Shown in pieces: positions 21,801 to 36,800 of a DNA stretch of 64,000 nt. Both the position numbers and the translations under genes were made by a program. Under the pieces are notes generated by a model, which made no database searches, was not told the origin of the DNA, and saw only the letters and a list, made by a program, of their open reading frames with translations. How positions within the stretch are numbered: the stretch's first letter is position 1; every line of letters begins with the position of its first letter. Source of the stretch: Jingweiarchaeum tengchongense. Lineage in GTDB: Archaea > Nanobdellota > Nanobdellia > Jingweiarchaeales > Jingweiarchaeaceae. The stretch is from the NCBI GenBank assembly GCA_038874075.1, contig JAVZDD010000003.1, forward strand, positions 1 to 64,000, written 5' to 3'.

Positions 21801-24800
21801 TGAATTCAATCTAATTGACCAATAACCTTCTTCCTTTCCTATTGAATTCCAAGTACAATTGTACCATCCATTCCCCTCGTCATAAACAGGTGTACAACTC
21901 TCCCATACACCAGATGGAGATCTCAATTCAATGCTAACTTGTGCATTTGGTATCAATCCCTCATCTTCGCAATCAGAGGTAGTATTAAATCTTATCAAGA
22001 TCTGATCTGTAACATTGAAAATGCTATCCTTTGCTGGAACATCCAAATTATTCTTTAATTGCCCAGTTATGTTTAGATAGTAAGCTGGTTCAGGATTCTT
22101 ATCATTTGTTGTGTTTACATCCTTATAACAAGTGTTATTATATGTTCCAGCAACCCAATATTGTTTACCAGTGGTGTAGCTACAATTTGGATTAAATTCT
22201 AATTTTAATTTACTATCAGATGTTGTATAATTTAGATAATATATATTGTAATTAACACCATCCGTTGTCAAATAGAATCTTCCACTTATCCCAGCACTAA
22301 TACCCACATTTCTATCAAAGTCTTTTACCTCAACCATCAACAAACCACTTTCATCACCTTCTCTATTTATCACAATACCATAACCATTCAATAGATTAAT
22401 GTCAATATCATCCTTTTCTATCGTGATGTTTGGATTTGAAGGAATAGTCTCATTCGTAAAGCCATGGCTATCAACAGCAGTAAATTTGTACTGCGTATAT
22501 TCGCCTTGTGGTGTGATATCTGAGCAATTGAATGTTTCATAAAAATAAGTAGCTGGTGTCCAATCTGTTTTTGAAGATATTTGTTTTGTTTCAATCGCCA
22601 CCCATTCACTACTTGGTGTCAATCTCTTCCAGAGTGTGATATTGAATGAATCAGCTTCTATATCTCTAGCTTCTATGGAAAATGTCCAATTTTCTCCCCA
22701 CCCACCAATTATTTTATTCACACTTGGATTTCTAAGTTCAGGTGGTTCTCCAAGGATGAATGCATTGATTTTTGTATTATTTACTAAGACATAATTATCC
22801 TTTTGGACTTCGAATGTTAGATTGTAGGTTCCTAGTGATCTTCCATTTGAATCCCAGTTATAACTATAAGTCCCATTGTTGTGGTCAGTTATACCAGTAG
22901 TTATTAGATAGCTAGCACCACTCGTCACTAAATATATCTTTGTTGTGTTTGCATTTGGAACTCCATTATCACATTCATCATAGACAAATGTTTCTATGTA
23001 TATACTTTGTCCCCTTTTGTAATTTTCACCTTGTGGTCTTGTTATGTTTTCTTGGAGATAAGATTTAATTGTAATATTGAATGTGGATGAGTTGGTATCT
23101 TTATAATACATGTTTCCTAATGTACCTGTTTTCCAATATTGAACACCGATACCATAATCACATCCTGGTTCGAATGTGTAATTGAAATAACCACCTGGTT
23201 GGGTACTTAACTCATAACCATCATCATAATTCACACCATCATGTGTCATCCATATCCTACCACTCACACCAGTACCAAGATAAGTACCGCTATCGATGTC
23301 ATAAACTCTTGTCGTCAAGTACTTTACATCGGTTCCATTTCTCCAAATCCATTCATTATTTCCTAATACATGTTGAATTTCCACATCATCCTTCTCAACC
23401 GTGAAATTCAAAGGTGTCGTATTTGCTATATATGAATGTGTGTCCGTTGCGTTCCACATGAATTGGTATGTACCAATATCAGAAGGCTGAAAATCATCTT
23501 TTGTTATTGAGAGTAATGTATTATTACAGTCAGAACAGGTGACATAAGGCACGGATGGATTTGGAATTGTCCATTCACCCCAGTTCCCAGCACTTTCGTT
23601 CCATTTTCTTATCCAAACCCTCACAGTCACCAAGTCACCGTCTTCATCTGTTACTCTAATTGTAAAATTAAATTTTTCAGAGAAACCGCCAACATTACTT
23701 GTATCACCATCTTCAGCACTTGTGTTAACCATTGGTGATTGGAGTGTAAGTTGTGTTTTTATGAAGAATGAATTATTGAATATTGATACATTCGTGTTAT
23801 AGAATTGTTTTGATGTGTTCACTTTTGTATTGTACCATCTTGCAGGCATCGAAGAAGTATTGAAAGTGCAATTGTAATATCCATTTGAATTATTATAGAT
23901 TGGTGAGCAGAAAAATTCACTACCATACCAATTACTGATCACACTTAAATTAACAGTCGCATTCATTGGAAGATTGCAATCATTTGTAACATTTGCTTCC
24001 AATGTTACATTATCTCCTTTCAAGAATTCCTGTCCATTTGGTGCAATTAAAGTATTATTAAGGCTCCCAATTACGGTTAAATTGTAAATTTGTGATTGAT
24101 TATTGAAATAGCATGTTTCGCCTTCAATGTAAGTGAACCAGTTTTGATTTCCGACATTGTAATCGCACGCTGGAGTAAAATTATAAGTTGCAATTCCATT
24201 TACACTTGTATTTGATCCTTCCAATTTATAAGATAAGCCATCGGTGGTTATGTTAAATTTCACTGTAACTGCTTGCGCGAGTAATGCATTTTTATCTAAA
24301 TCAGTTATATTTACCTTCAATTGTAAACTTCCATAAGTTCTATTTACATTTTGTAAATGACCGAAGACATGTTGAATGTATACTGAATCCTTTGTTATAT
24401 TTGGTCCTGTTTGGATACTTGTATTCAAACTATGATAACCATCATTTAATTCGAATTTGTATGATGTATTCGAATCCATATCATCACAACTGAAATCCGA
24501 AACAAGAATGCTACAAGTACCCACACCATTCACGATCATTGAACCCTTATTCAACCACGTTTGATTTCCGTCTTTTGAAATATAAAGTGTACAATTCACA
24601 TCATCCAAATCAGGATCATCGATATATACGGTGTAATTGTATGTTCTTCCCCATCCTGCCTGCTGGGGTGTCACATTCATGTTATCATAAGTCATTGGTT
24701 GATTTTGCAGGTAGAATCTATCTTCGAAGATTGAAGAATTTGTATTATAATAATTAATTCCACTTGTATTTATTCTCACATCCCACCATCCTGGTTCTTT

Positions 24801-27800
24801 ATATATTGAATTCCAAGTACAATTGTACCATCCATTCCCCTCGTCATAAACAGGTGTACAACTCTCCCATACACCAGATGGAGATCTCAATTCAATGCTT
24901 CTTGTAGCTCCACTTAATAATCCATCTCCAATACAATCAGTAGATAAATTAAATGTGAAGTTAATGATTGTTCCTGTTGGATAAATTGTTCCATTTGCAG
25001 GCTGATCCAAATTGTTCTTTAACTGACCGTAAATGTTTACAGTTTTATTTGCTGATAGGAACACATCATAATAGCAATTATCATTTTCAACACCAGCATT
25101 CCATGCTTTTGAACCAGCACTAAAATCACAACCAGGATTGAAATCATAAGTTAAGTGACCAGTTGAATTTGTTTTTGTTGTGTTGTACCTATACCATCCT
25201 GTTCTATTCATTAAGTAAAAGCTACCATTTACATTTTCAATCGGTTCTCCATTATAAGTAACCTTGATTATTAATGGGACTAAAAATGTACCTTCCCTTG
25301 TAACATTTACATTATCTCCTGCAATGTATTCAATTGTTGCAGTTCTCTTATCTATTGTAAATATATCATAAGGCGCTGGAGTTTCAGTAGTAAAGTTCCA
25401 TGAATCAGAAGCATTAAATTTATATTCATTTTGTCCAACATTATCACAATTTGATGTCCAATTCAATTTTATTGTAGCTCCTTCGCTAGGTGTTGGACCG
25501 TAGTATGTTGTTTGATTCGCAAGTTGCCATTCTCCACCAGATTTCCTTATCCATAGATAAACAGTAACATTATCTCCATCAAAATTCTTTACCTTTATTT
25601 CAAATGTGAATGTTGTCCCCCATTCACCAGAACCAGGAGTAATGCTCCACGAACCTTCAACAAATTCAGGCCTATGATTTATGTAAAATGCATTCTCATA
25701 TGTTGAATTTTCATCTGCATAATAACTCTTACTACCATTCATCGTTAAGTTATGCCATCCCCAGTTCCAGTTCCAAGTATCACCACCAAGTATTGTGGCT
25801 GTATAGTTACCATAACCTGTATCGGTTGCAAGATAAAATGCATTTTCACTTGGCACAGAGAAATAAACAGTAGCACCAGGAACTAGACCACAATTTGCAT
25901 CGTCTGATAAATTACCTGAAAGAGGAATGTTATCGACACCCCTTTCAAATGCTGGATTGTTCTTTGGCCCAATTGGTTGATTTATCTTAGGAGTGAATTC
26001 TGAAGTTATTGTAACATTGAAAATACTTGAGTTTGCATCTTTCCACTTCTGATCATTATACACTCCACCTTTCCACTTTTGCTTTCCAACATTATAAACA
26101 CATTTATTAACTCCAACTGGGAAGTATAGATAGAAGTGACCAGTAGAATTTGAATCACTACCTGGTATTCTTGGTCCCCATGAATTTGGATCACTTGCAT
26201 TCGTTGTTACCCAGAAACTTGTTTTTGCACCTGATGCACTTTGTCCCAAATCCAAATCAATTACTCTCAATATAAATGTCGTATTTTCTGAGACCCTATT
26301 GAATGTTGTTTCATTTCCTGCGATGTATTCAATTGAAACATCATTTTTTTCTACCGTTATATTCAGTATCTTAGTATCGTTTCCCAAATCAACATCAGAT
26401 TCATACACACTTTCGTTTACAAAGAACATAATTGACCAATTTCCTTGTTGTTGGTAATTGAATGTTGTAGTTCTCGTTGCAGTTCTATTCGTACTACTGC
26501 TTCCTGAACTTGTACCGATTAGATGCCAGTCATCAGATACTGGATTGCCATTCGCATCTGTCAATTGTTTTTTATAGAAATAAACCACGTCAGTATCCTC
26601 ATCCGGATCGCTTACATTCACTGAAAGTATAAATGTCTCTCCCCACCCTCCAATCTGAGGAGTTACATTTGGGTAATATAGTTCTGGTTTTGTTTCTATC
26701 CAAAATGAATTGGATCCGTAGGTGGTATATGTAAGTGTGGTAATGTTTTCATTGTAATTTGTTTTGTTTGTTTTCATCGTTAGATTGTAAGCTTTTGGTG
26801 GCATTGAAGAGGTATTGAATGTACAATTGTAATGTCCGTCACCTTCACTTAAAACAGGTTCGCAAATGAAAAGCTCATTTGTTTTTAATGATTTGGTTGT
26901 AAAGTTTACAGTTACTGGATCAATGATGACATTGCAGTCATCTGTAACATTTGCCCTTATTGTTACATTATCACCTCTTAAGAATTTTTCACCATCTGGT
27001 TGAATTACTGTATTAAACAAGCTCCCAATCACATTTACTGTGTAATTTTCAGTTGAATTTACTTCAACATAGCAAGCATCATTTGTTACTCCACCTTTCC
27101 AATATTGCTTACCTACAGAATAACTACAATTCGGATCAAAATCAAGCGTAAGATAACCATTTGAATCCCCATTTATCACATAAGCAAAATTATAATTTTG
27201 TGAATCATTTGTGATCCAAATCGTTCCATTTGGATTTATCGCTGGTTGTGATCTGTTTAAGTCATAAATTCTTAATTTCAATTGTTGGCTAGCTCCATAT
27301 CGATTTACGTTCGTGTTATTTCCAGCAATGTAGGTTACATTTACAATGTCTTTATGTAAAATTGGACCACTAGCGATCGTTGTGTTGATTACATTTGTCG
27401 AATCATTTAATTCAAAGATGAAACTGTTTTCAGCCTGCAATAAGTAATCGTTGCATGTGAAGTCATTAACTGTAATCGAACAATTTCCTTTCCCATTTGT
27501 TACTGTGCTGCTTCCTTTATATATCCATTCACCCGTTGTGTTTACGTACAGCTTGCAAACAACAGTATCATTCTCAGGATCATCTATTGTAACATTATAT
27601 CTATACACATCACCAAATCCACCTTCACTTGGAGTAACAATTAAATTTGAATAATATGGATTGATATTCTCTAACCAAAAGCGATTCCAATAAATTGTGA
27701 TATTATTATTATAGTAGTTCCTCGATGTTTCTATTCTAACACTATAATTTCCTTCTGGTTTATTTGTTGAATTCCAAGTACAATTGTACCATCCATTTCC

Positions 27801-30800
27801 CTCGTTATTTATGTTTGTACATGAGTACTCATTACCAGTCTGATTATGTATTAATTTGATTGTAATAGATGAAACATCATTTATTAAGCCCTCATCGCTA
27901 CAATCAGTTGATACATTGAATCTTATTGGAATTTGATCACTCACATTATAAACAAGTGAATCAGGTTTTTCCAAGTTATTCTTCAGCTGTCCATATAAGT
28001 AATAACTTTCCCAAGAAGTCATTTCTTTTGTTTCATAACAGTCTCCACCATTTATTGTTAATTTCCAATATTGCATTCCAGTACTATAACTACAATTCGG
28101 ATCAAAACCATAATAACTTATTCTACCATTCTCATCTGTTGTATTTGTATGATCAGAATCCCATACAGGAGTTGTGTTGTAGCTGAAATTGAAATAACCA
28201 TTTAATCCCTGAGGTACGGGTATCCCTTTATCCGTATCATTGATAAGAACAATAAATGTTCCGTAATTTATTCCCTCCCTATTTATGGTTATTCCAGAAC
28301 CTTGTTCAACAATGAATGAAACATTGTCTTTTTGGAATGTAATATTGAAAATGCTTGATGTTTTAGTTAAATTATAGTTATCACTTGAATTGAATTTGAA
28401 ATAAACAATCGGTCCGCTTTGTAAATCATTACATGTAAAAACAGGATAAAAGTTGAGTGTGTTCTCACTCAAACAATTCGTGCAATTTTTTGATTCCAAA
28501 TATATCCATGGACCATTTTGGTTATATGCTTTCCATAGACTCACATTTACAACATCATCCGGATCGGAATCTTGAACTGATACATTCAATGTGAAATTGT
28601 ATCCCCAACCCTCACTACTTGGATGAGCACCAGCACCGCTTAACTGTGATCTTGCTCTTAACTGGAACGCATTTATTTTCTCAACGAATGTGCCATTATA
28701 GAAATTCTTTGAAACATTAAAGCTTACATTGTACCAACCTAATGGATCACCTGTTGTATCAAAAGTACATGTGTAATTTCCATTTCCTAAATCATTTGCA
28801 TTGCAAGTATGATAGGAACTCCCATCTTGCATTACATTAAATTGTTTAATTGTTGCGCCACTTACACTTCCGCAATCATCGGAAACATTTGCATTTACGA
28901 TTAAAGATTCACCAACTGCAATTACTTCCCCATTGGGTTGGGTAATATTTGAATTTAGAACTGAGAGAATATTCACAAAATAAGCAGATGAATTGTTTGC
29001 AAAGTAATAATCACTTTCAAATCCAATCTTCCAATATTGTAAATTGACCGCATAACTGCAACTTGGATTAAAGCTGAAGTTTAAGTAATTTGAAACAGCA
29101 CTTGTTGTACTGTCCAATATGTAATTGCTCTGATCAGTTGTAACATAGAGTTTTCCCGTAGGTCCTGATATACCCCTACCCGGCTCTACAGCATCTATCA
29201 CTTTAACAGAGAGTAATGTTACATTCGAGCCAATTCTTGAAACATTCGTGTTATTCCCAGCAATGTATTCAAAGTAAACATTTCTTTTTGTGATGTTGAA
29301 ATAACCACCAAAACTTTCATTTGTTTGCCCGTATTTATCCGTAACATTGATTTTCCATTCATATTCTCCGATCTGTGATGAGCTGAAGCTCTCAGTAAAT
29401 GTAACTCTTGTATTTATTGGATTTGTCACATTTTGAGAATCTTTTAATGTGAATGATGTATCAGAAATTTTCTTTACCCACAAACTCACATTTACAACAT
29501 CGTCCCTATCACTTACATTGCAATAAAAGTTTATGTTTACACCCCAAGGAACAGAAGATGGTGAAACATTTAGGCCGAATAAATTTGGAGGAACTTCGAT
29601 AAACATCGCATTTGTGTATGTTGTTAAATTGCTATTGTAATTTTCAGTGTATGAGAACATCTTCACATCATACAAACCACCAGCAAGATCTGTTGAATTC
29701 CAAGTACAATTGTAATAACCATCAGTATAATTATTTGCATAACATGCAAATGTTTCATAACCAATTCTTGAAACATTAAAGCTTACATTACCATTACTTA
29801 TTTTAATCCCACATTCATCCGTAACATTTGCTTCAAATGTTACATTTGAATATTGTTGATATACATTGTCCCCCCCAGGTTCTGTATTTCCATTTGGTTC
29901 AATTAAGATATTATTTAACCATCCTTTTATTGTCAATGTGTAATTCTGAGTGCTATTCACATTCTTGTAACATGAGTTGTTTACTGTTCCAGCCTTCCAA
30001 TATTGTTGACCCACAGAATAACTACAATTTGGTATGAAGCCATAATTTACATAACCATCAGAATTTGTAGTGTTTATACCACCATTATCGAAATTTGATT
30101 GATCAAATGTTACCCAAAAGCTTACATTCACTCCGCTGAACACATAACTCTTATTATCAGTATCATTTATTCTAACACCAAGTAACGTGCTTTCACTTCT
30201 ATTCACTTGTGAATTGTTTCCAAGTACATATTCAATGACCACATCATCCTTGTCTAATGTGAAGTCTATTCCAGCTCTGTCTGTTGTATTATGCGCATCA
30301 CTCGCATTAAACTTGAAATAAGCAGTTGGTATGTAGTCACATGTGAAACCTTTATAGTAGAATACTAATTCTTGCTCTGTCCCACAATCATAACAAATCT
30401 GAGAACTTACGTACTGCCATGTTAAATTATCAGGAGATATCCATAAGCTTACATTTACATTTTCACCGTTTGCATCACTTACATTCACTTTAAATGTGAA
30501 ATTCTCACCCCATCCCCAATCTTGCTCCGGTAAAACGGTTTCATTTTTGAGAACAGGAGGTTGCCAAACTTGTACGATGTTAAATGCATTATTTTTCGTG
30601 GAACTTCCATTATTGTAGAAATTTATATTACTTGCATTCATTTCAACATTATACCAACCTTGTACTGCATCAGTAGCATTCCAAGTACAATTGTATGTTC
30701 CATTGCCTAGATCATTTATTTCATCACAGAAGTAATTTGTTCCTGGAAATGCAACACTTTTTATTGTGAAGTTCACATTTGCGCCAGCAAAGTAATGTAA

Positions 30801-33800
30801 GTTACATTCATCATACACGTCACCCGTTATGTTTATTGTCAAGTACTGCTCTCTCTGATATGTTTGACCATTTGGGAATGTGACGTTCGGCGTTAAGAAA
30901 CCTTTTATTACCACATTGAAGGTATCTGAGTTCTTGTCTTTGTAACAAGAATCAGCAGAACTGTAAGCATACCAATTCCTATTTCCAGCTTCATAACTAC
31001 AATTCGGAGCAAAATTATACTCTACATATCCACTTGAATTTGTCGTGTTCCAACCAGGAATGATATAAGTTGTACCGTTATGCACCTTAAACCATATTTT
31101 TGCTGCACCGTAGCTTGGATTGTATGCCGGAATGCCAGCATCCGTATCATTCACAAACAAGATAAATTTAGTTGGAGTACCACTTCTATTCACTTGTGAA
31201 TTGTTTCCAGCAATGTAGATAATATCAATGTCATCCTTTTCCAAAAGATGTGAACTTTCAGTTGTTTCAGCGTATGTATCTGGTTCTCCGGGCTCTGACG
31301 CATTGAACTTGTAATATTTAAGTGCAGCATCTTGGTAATCACTACAACTGTAATTTCTTGTAAAGTTTACGAGCGTATTGCTTGGATTTTGGATATACTT
31401 ACATTCAGTGATCTGATAATTCGAAGTTGCAGTCATTTTTTCTAAAAGACAAACATTCACATTTGCATAATGTGTAACAGTAACAGAGAAATTGAACGTC
31501 TCCCCCCATCCACCTGGATTTGGATTCACTTGTGCGGCACTTAAAACAACTGGGGTTCTGAGGAAAAATGCATTTGTTTTTAAATCAGTACCATTATTGT
31601 AATAATCATTCCAAGAATTCATTGTTACATTAAACCATCCACCACTAATCGCCTCAGATGAGTTCCAAGTACAATTATAATAACCATTACCATCATAAGT
31701 TACATTCCCGACACCTTTACAGTAATAGACATTACTTCCAGATTGTATTTTGAATTCTATCCTGCTTTCTAAACCAGTCACAGGCTGATTGCAATCGTCC
31801 AAAACTCTTCCTCTAAACGTAATATTTTCTCCCTTTGTGTAATTTGCTGATCCATCCGGTAGCACAATTTGATTTAAAAGATTACCATAGATCTCAATGT
31901 AAAAGTTCTCTGTTTGATTGTCTTTATAACATGAGGCTCCGGAAACTGTTACATTCCAATATTTTTTACCAGGTGTATATGAGCAATTTGGATTGAATTC
32001 ACGGTAGTAATGTGTTTCATTCTTATACTCTTCATTTTCATTTTCCAACCAATACCCATTTGCTTTCACCCGGAAATGTACATTTGAAAGATCAATAACA
32101 TTTGTATAATTGTTTGTTACTAAGTCCCATATTTGGACCGTAAGATTTACCTTATTATTTTCGCTTGAATCGCTCCTGTTCACTTGGCTATTGTTTCCAC
32201 TTACATAATTAATCGAAATTGCTGATTTTGTTACATTGAAAGCAGTCTCAGATGTGGTTGCACTGAAACCAGTTACGCTACTTGCATTGAATTTAAAGTA
32301 CCAATTATCTATGTTGTCACAACTGAAGTTCTTTTGATAAGAATAATCGAAATTGTTACAATTTACACAGGAAGTTGAGTTCTCTAGGAACCAATTATAA
32401 GTTGTGTTCTTTAACCATAGCATGATTGTTACATTTTGATTGTCTTCGGATGTTACAATTAGAGAGAAATTGAATGGTTTTATTTCCCAGCTTCCTTCTG
32501 GATGGGGCTGGACTTGTGGATTAGTTAGACTAATATTACTCGCTAGGAAAAATGCATTTAAAATGTTCTTTGTTCCGTTCCAATATTTATTCCCATTTTC
32601 ACCCTTACCAAATGCAATCATTGTGACATTGTACCAACCATATGGGAAACTCGAATTTGTTTCAATTTGACATGAGAAACCAGTTGTGGTTATACAAGTT
32701 CCATAAACATTTCCATTTTGCATCATTCTGAACTCTAAACCAAATTTGCTTGGATCAGTTTGTGTAACAGAACAATCATCGATCACGCTTCCAGAAAATG
32801 CAATTGTTTGTCCTCTAGTGAAGTTTTGATTGAACGATTGAATCGTTGAATTGCTTAAATCACCCATAAGCCAAAATAGAAGTGCATTGTATGGTGATGG
32901 TTCGGTTAAATTGTTATTGTAATAACTTGAATCAATTGCTCCACCTTTCCAATAATTCTGCCCAAGATAAAAGTTATTTGCAGTTGGGCACCAATCACTT
33001 AATGTCATTGTTTGTGTCATGTAACCGCTCTCATTCACAACTGGTGATTGGGGATAATATGTCTTATAAGTTGTATTGCTTCCGAATTGAGAAATTTGGA
33101 TGAAACCTTTACCAAATTCTAGAAGTGTCGCAGGTGTTTGATTGTCACGATCATATATTTCTAATGTGAAATTGTAAGGTGTACTCCTGTTTATGTTTTC
33201 ATTCCAGCTCGGAGTGATATTTATTACATCGATATCATCTTTCTCAACTTTAAAATTGTATCCACCAATTTCAGTACTACCATCAACATTGGTTGCATTG
33301 AATTTAAAGTACCAATTATCACTTATGTTAAGATGTGAGTAATCATAACTGAAATTGGCTTGCGTCCAGCTAGCACAATTTACACATTCCCAACTCCCAA
33401 TTAAATTGTAATCCTCTACTCCTTTTTTATGCCATGCATAAACAGTAACATTCCTACCGAATCTATCTTTGACCATCACAGAGAAATTGAATTGTTCCCC
33501 CCATCCACCAGTTGTTAGAGATGGATTTCCATTTACGTAGAGCGTTGCATTTTCCAAAAGTGGAGCATAACTATATTCTTTCACCTTCATGAACAAATGC
33601 TGGGTCTCATTAAACAAGAGTCCATATAACCAAGTGTAATAAATTTTTGTTATATTCGATGTTGTATTTGCACCATAAGTACCCGTTGCATAGGAATGTA
33701 AGTACAATGGGTGTTGCAATTGCCTGAATCTCCAACTTTGATCTTCGGTGAGGTTATATATTGTTTCGTATTCAAAGTAAATGCTTCCAAAAAAGTTTCT

Positions 33801-36800
33801 CTCAAAGAAAAGTGATTCTACATTATCATCAGTTTCAGTTTTTATTGAAAGTTCAGAAATTGTGAGATTTTCACCTGTCGCATTGAATGTGAAGTTTATA
33901 CCACCATTAATGATTCTCTGGTAATTTTTATTGGGTGATTGCAATGTGTGGTAGATTGTTTTATCACATGAGGCACCTGAGCAAACATAGTTAGGATAGT
34001 CGGTATAATTTATTGTTCCCCTTGTATCTTTGATTGCGTATGGATTTAATACAATTCCACCTTCTGAACTGCAGTTTATTGTGAAATTCAGATAAGTTGT
34101 ATTCCTTACATTGAGGTTACTCAAATTCCATTCAATTGTTCTTGTGCTCGAATTCCAGCTTCCATTCCAAACTTGGGTTACATCACAAATTCCAGGAATT
34201 GGTAAATAAATCGTCCAATTGTTCGCTTGTGTGTCTCCAATGTTCCTCACGATTAAACTAGCATTATAAGTATAATTTGGTTGCAAACTTCTCGGCTCAT
34301 TCCAGGGAAAGTCAGGAAGCTGCCATAAAGCAAGATCGAATTCTATATGACTCTCATTTGTGTAATTTGCCGTTTGCAAATGATGGAACTCATGCGGCTC
34401 ATCCCAATCCACATTCTCATAGTTTAAATTCCACTTCATATTTCCTGTAGCTCCAATTGTCGTCGGAGCTTTTACTTGATAAGTAGCTACTCCATACTCA
34501 TTCACATCAAAACCAGCAATTTGCCATATCACAAGATTGTTTTCCAAATCAACTGAGGAATTGAAATTCAATCCACCCAGCAAATTTGGATTTGCTGGTG
34601 TCCATCCAGGTTTTATCTCTTCTTTAAGTATCACATTTCCATTTATCGGTGCACATCCTTTGTTATGCAGTACTAGTGCACTTTCGAAAACACCATTCGG
34701 ATAAACCCTTGTTGGTGTTTCCCTTATTACTTCGATCACAGAATGGTTTGCGTTACTCACATTCAATTGGTAAAGTTTAGTAATGTTGAACTCTAAAAAC
34801 TCCTGCAAATAGGAAATCGAGACATTTATTGTTGCATTTTCTGCATTGTTAGGAGATGTGATGTTAAATTCAAACTTAATGTCCTCTGGTGTGAAAATGA
34901 CATACTCTAAATAACCAGGCGATACATCCCAACCAGGAGGCACGCTCACACTTACATTTATTATTGTGTTTTCATCAGCATGGATCCCTTCTAATTCAAC
35001 ATTTAATGTTTCAGAAGTTCCGGGACACATTCTTGGATTGAGTGTTAGGTAAACTTGTTCAGGTATATTATAAAATCTCTCAAATCTGGTTGTCGAATTT
35101 CCATCGCTGAAATTCAAGGTTGTATTGACAACCAACATCTCGTGTGGCATATTCAGCGTGTTTACGAGAAATGTATAATTTATTAAGCTGTTTGGGGTCA
35201 AATTTAGATAAGTCGAATTTTCATAATAACTGACATTCCCATCCCAATTTGTTATGTTGATTGAAAGTAATGTGTCATTGTACCATTCATTGAATGGGTT
35301 TTTGATCGAAATGACCATATTAACCGTGTCATCACTTCTTAAATAAGTGACATCAGTTACTACGACTCTTTCTATCATGTAAATCGATGCATTCACATAA
35401 TCAATCATCAATGGCTCCGGACCATAATTTCGAAGTTGTAAGCCACAAGAACCATTGTTAAAAAGGCCAACATCCGGACCAAGTGGTCCAAGGGGCTTCA
35501 TTGTGATATTTTCAGTCACAATCTGTGTGCTTGCAACCGTGAACCATTCTTTCTTTCCGTAGCCAATGATAACAGCATTGGCAGTACCATTCAATGCTTC
35601 CCAGAAGATTTTTATGTCTGCTACTCTTGGCTCAATTGCACCACAATCCCATTCAAGCAATATACTTTCTCCAGGATCAACTTTTGCTTCAGCACTTTCA
35701 TTATCAAAATCGTTACCAATCACCCCATCCAAAGAACAAACTTTGCTTGTAACATCTATCCCCTTTAATGTTAATCTGGCATTTGGACACCCAAGATACT
35801 TATAACCCCAGACAATTGGATTCACATATTCTGTGTCATCATTACCTAATGAGTTATTTACATATATTGAAATACTAAAATTACCATAAGTTGTTGCATT
35901 GATTGTCCATTTTACTTTCTTTAGTTCTCCAACCCCAATTGAACCAATATATTTAGTTCTATTATCTACCTGCCATTCTGAAGGGGCGTTCAATGTCACA
36001 TAAACATCATTTGAAGTACTAACGAGGCTTGAAATCGTTGCATTTATTGTGAAGTTATTGTATTGGAATACTTCAATCGGAGAAAGCGCTTCTACGATTG
36101 TTGGTTGTGGTTCACAACCAGTTACGTCGATCGTTATTGTGAAATTCTCACTTATGTTACTATAGTAAGCACTGTCTTCACTAATCCATGCAAACCATTT
36201 CTGGGCTCCTGGATTAAAATTACAATTTGGTGTGAATGTCACTGTTGCTATTCCATTTGTATCAGTTGTTGTTGAATTGACAAGATAATTGTATATTCCA
36301 TCATAACTCACATTGAAATAAACAGTCGTAGCGGGTGTCAAATTGTAAGTGTCAGCAATCAAATCCTTTACTCTTACTTTAAAAGTAGCTGCTTGTGTTA
36401 GATTCGCATAGCTATTGTTTCCAGAAACATATTCGATCGAAGTGTTATCTTTTTTGATTACAAAACTATCATAACCTGATGTTGATTCAGTAGCTAAACT
36501 GAACATGTAAAACCAAGTGCCAACATCTTGAGATGTAAAATTCTTGTACCAATACTTTGTTTGATTTATACAATCAGGATAACTACAATTCAAAGGTGTT
36601 TGATTCACACAATCTGAGCACTCAGTGAAACCAGTCGGAGAACCCTTTGCTAATAATAATTTTACTTCATATGAATCTGTATCTCCACTGCTTGATATAA
36701 TAGAAAAATTCCAATTTTTATAACCCCAGCCTTGTGAGCTTGGAATCACACTTGGATTTTCCAATTTATAAATAGGGAAAAGATAGAATAATCCAGGAGA

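Larger units (their letters stand above)
13800..33520 (-). repeat. Main Ig-like module array with a three-module super-repeat of about 3 kb
   Basis: About twenty modules of roughly 300-350 codons share the order: Gly-Trp-Gly-Glu beta motif, K-D-D-V-x-IEY-x2-GNN-x-VNR, a CSYSVG-x-QYWK...CYKD segment, and a Y-Y/W-NCTWNS motif. Adjacent modules differ, but every third one matches. Type A (e.g. GGWGETFTFKVNVTDEDLD) lies near 29540, 26645, 23685, 20665, 17690 and 14775. Type B (e.g. GGWGENWTFS) lies near 28600, 25615, 22700, 19625, 16700 and 13820. Type C (NY-x-V-x-IDDP with LY-x-SKD and a preceding SPSGVWESC) lies near 27615, 24650, 21655, 18635 and 15740. The period is about 2.9-3.1 kb. The upstream modules (near 30515, 31510, 32490, 33505) keep the spacing but are more diverged. 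Confidence 0.8.

Noticed and set aside
13800..33520. CRISPR array or tandem satellite DNA
   Set aside because: The repeats are long, protein-coding, in one open frame and diverged at the DNA level except for short homogenised blocks; there are no short repeats with unique spacers.
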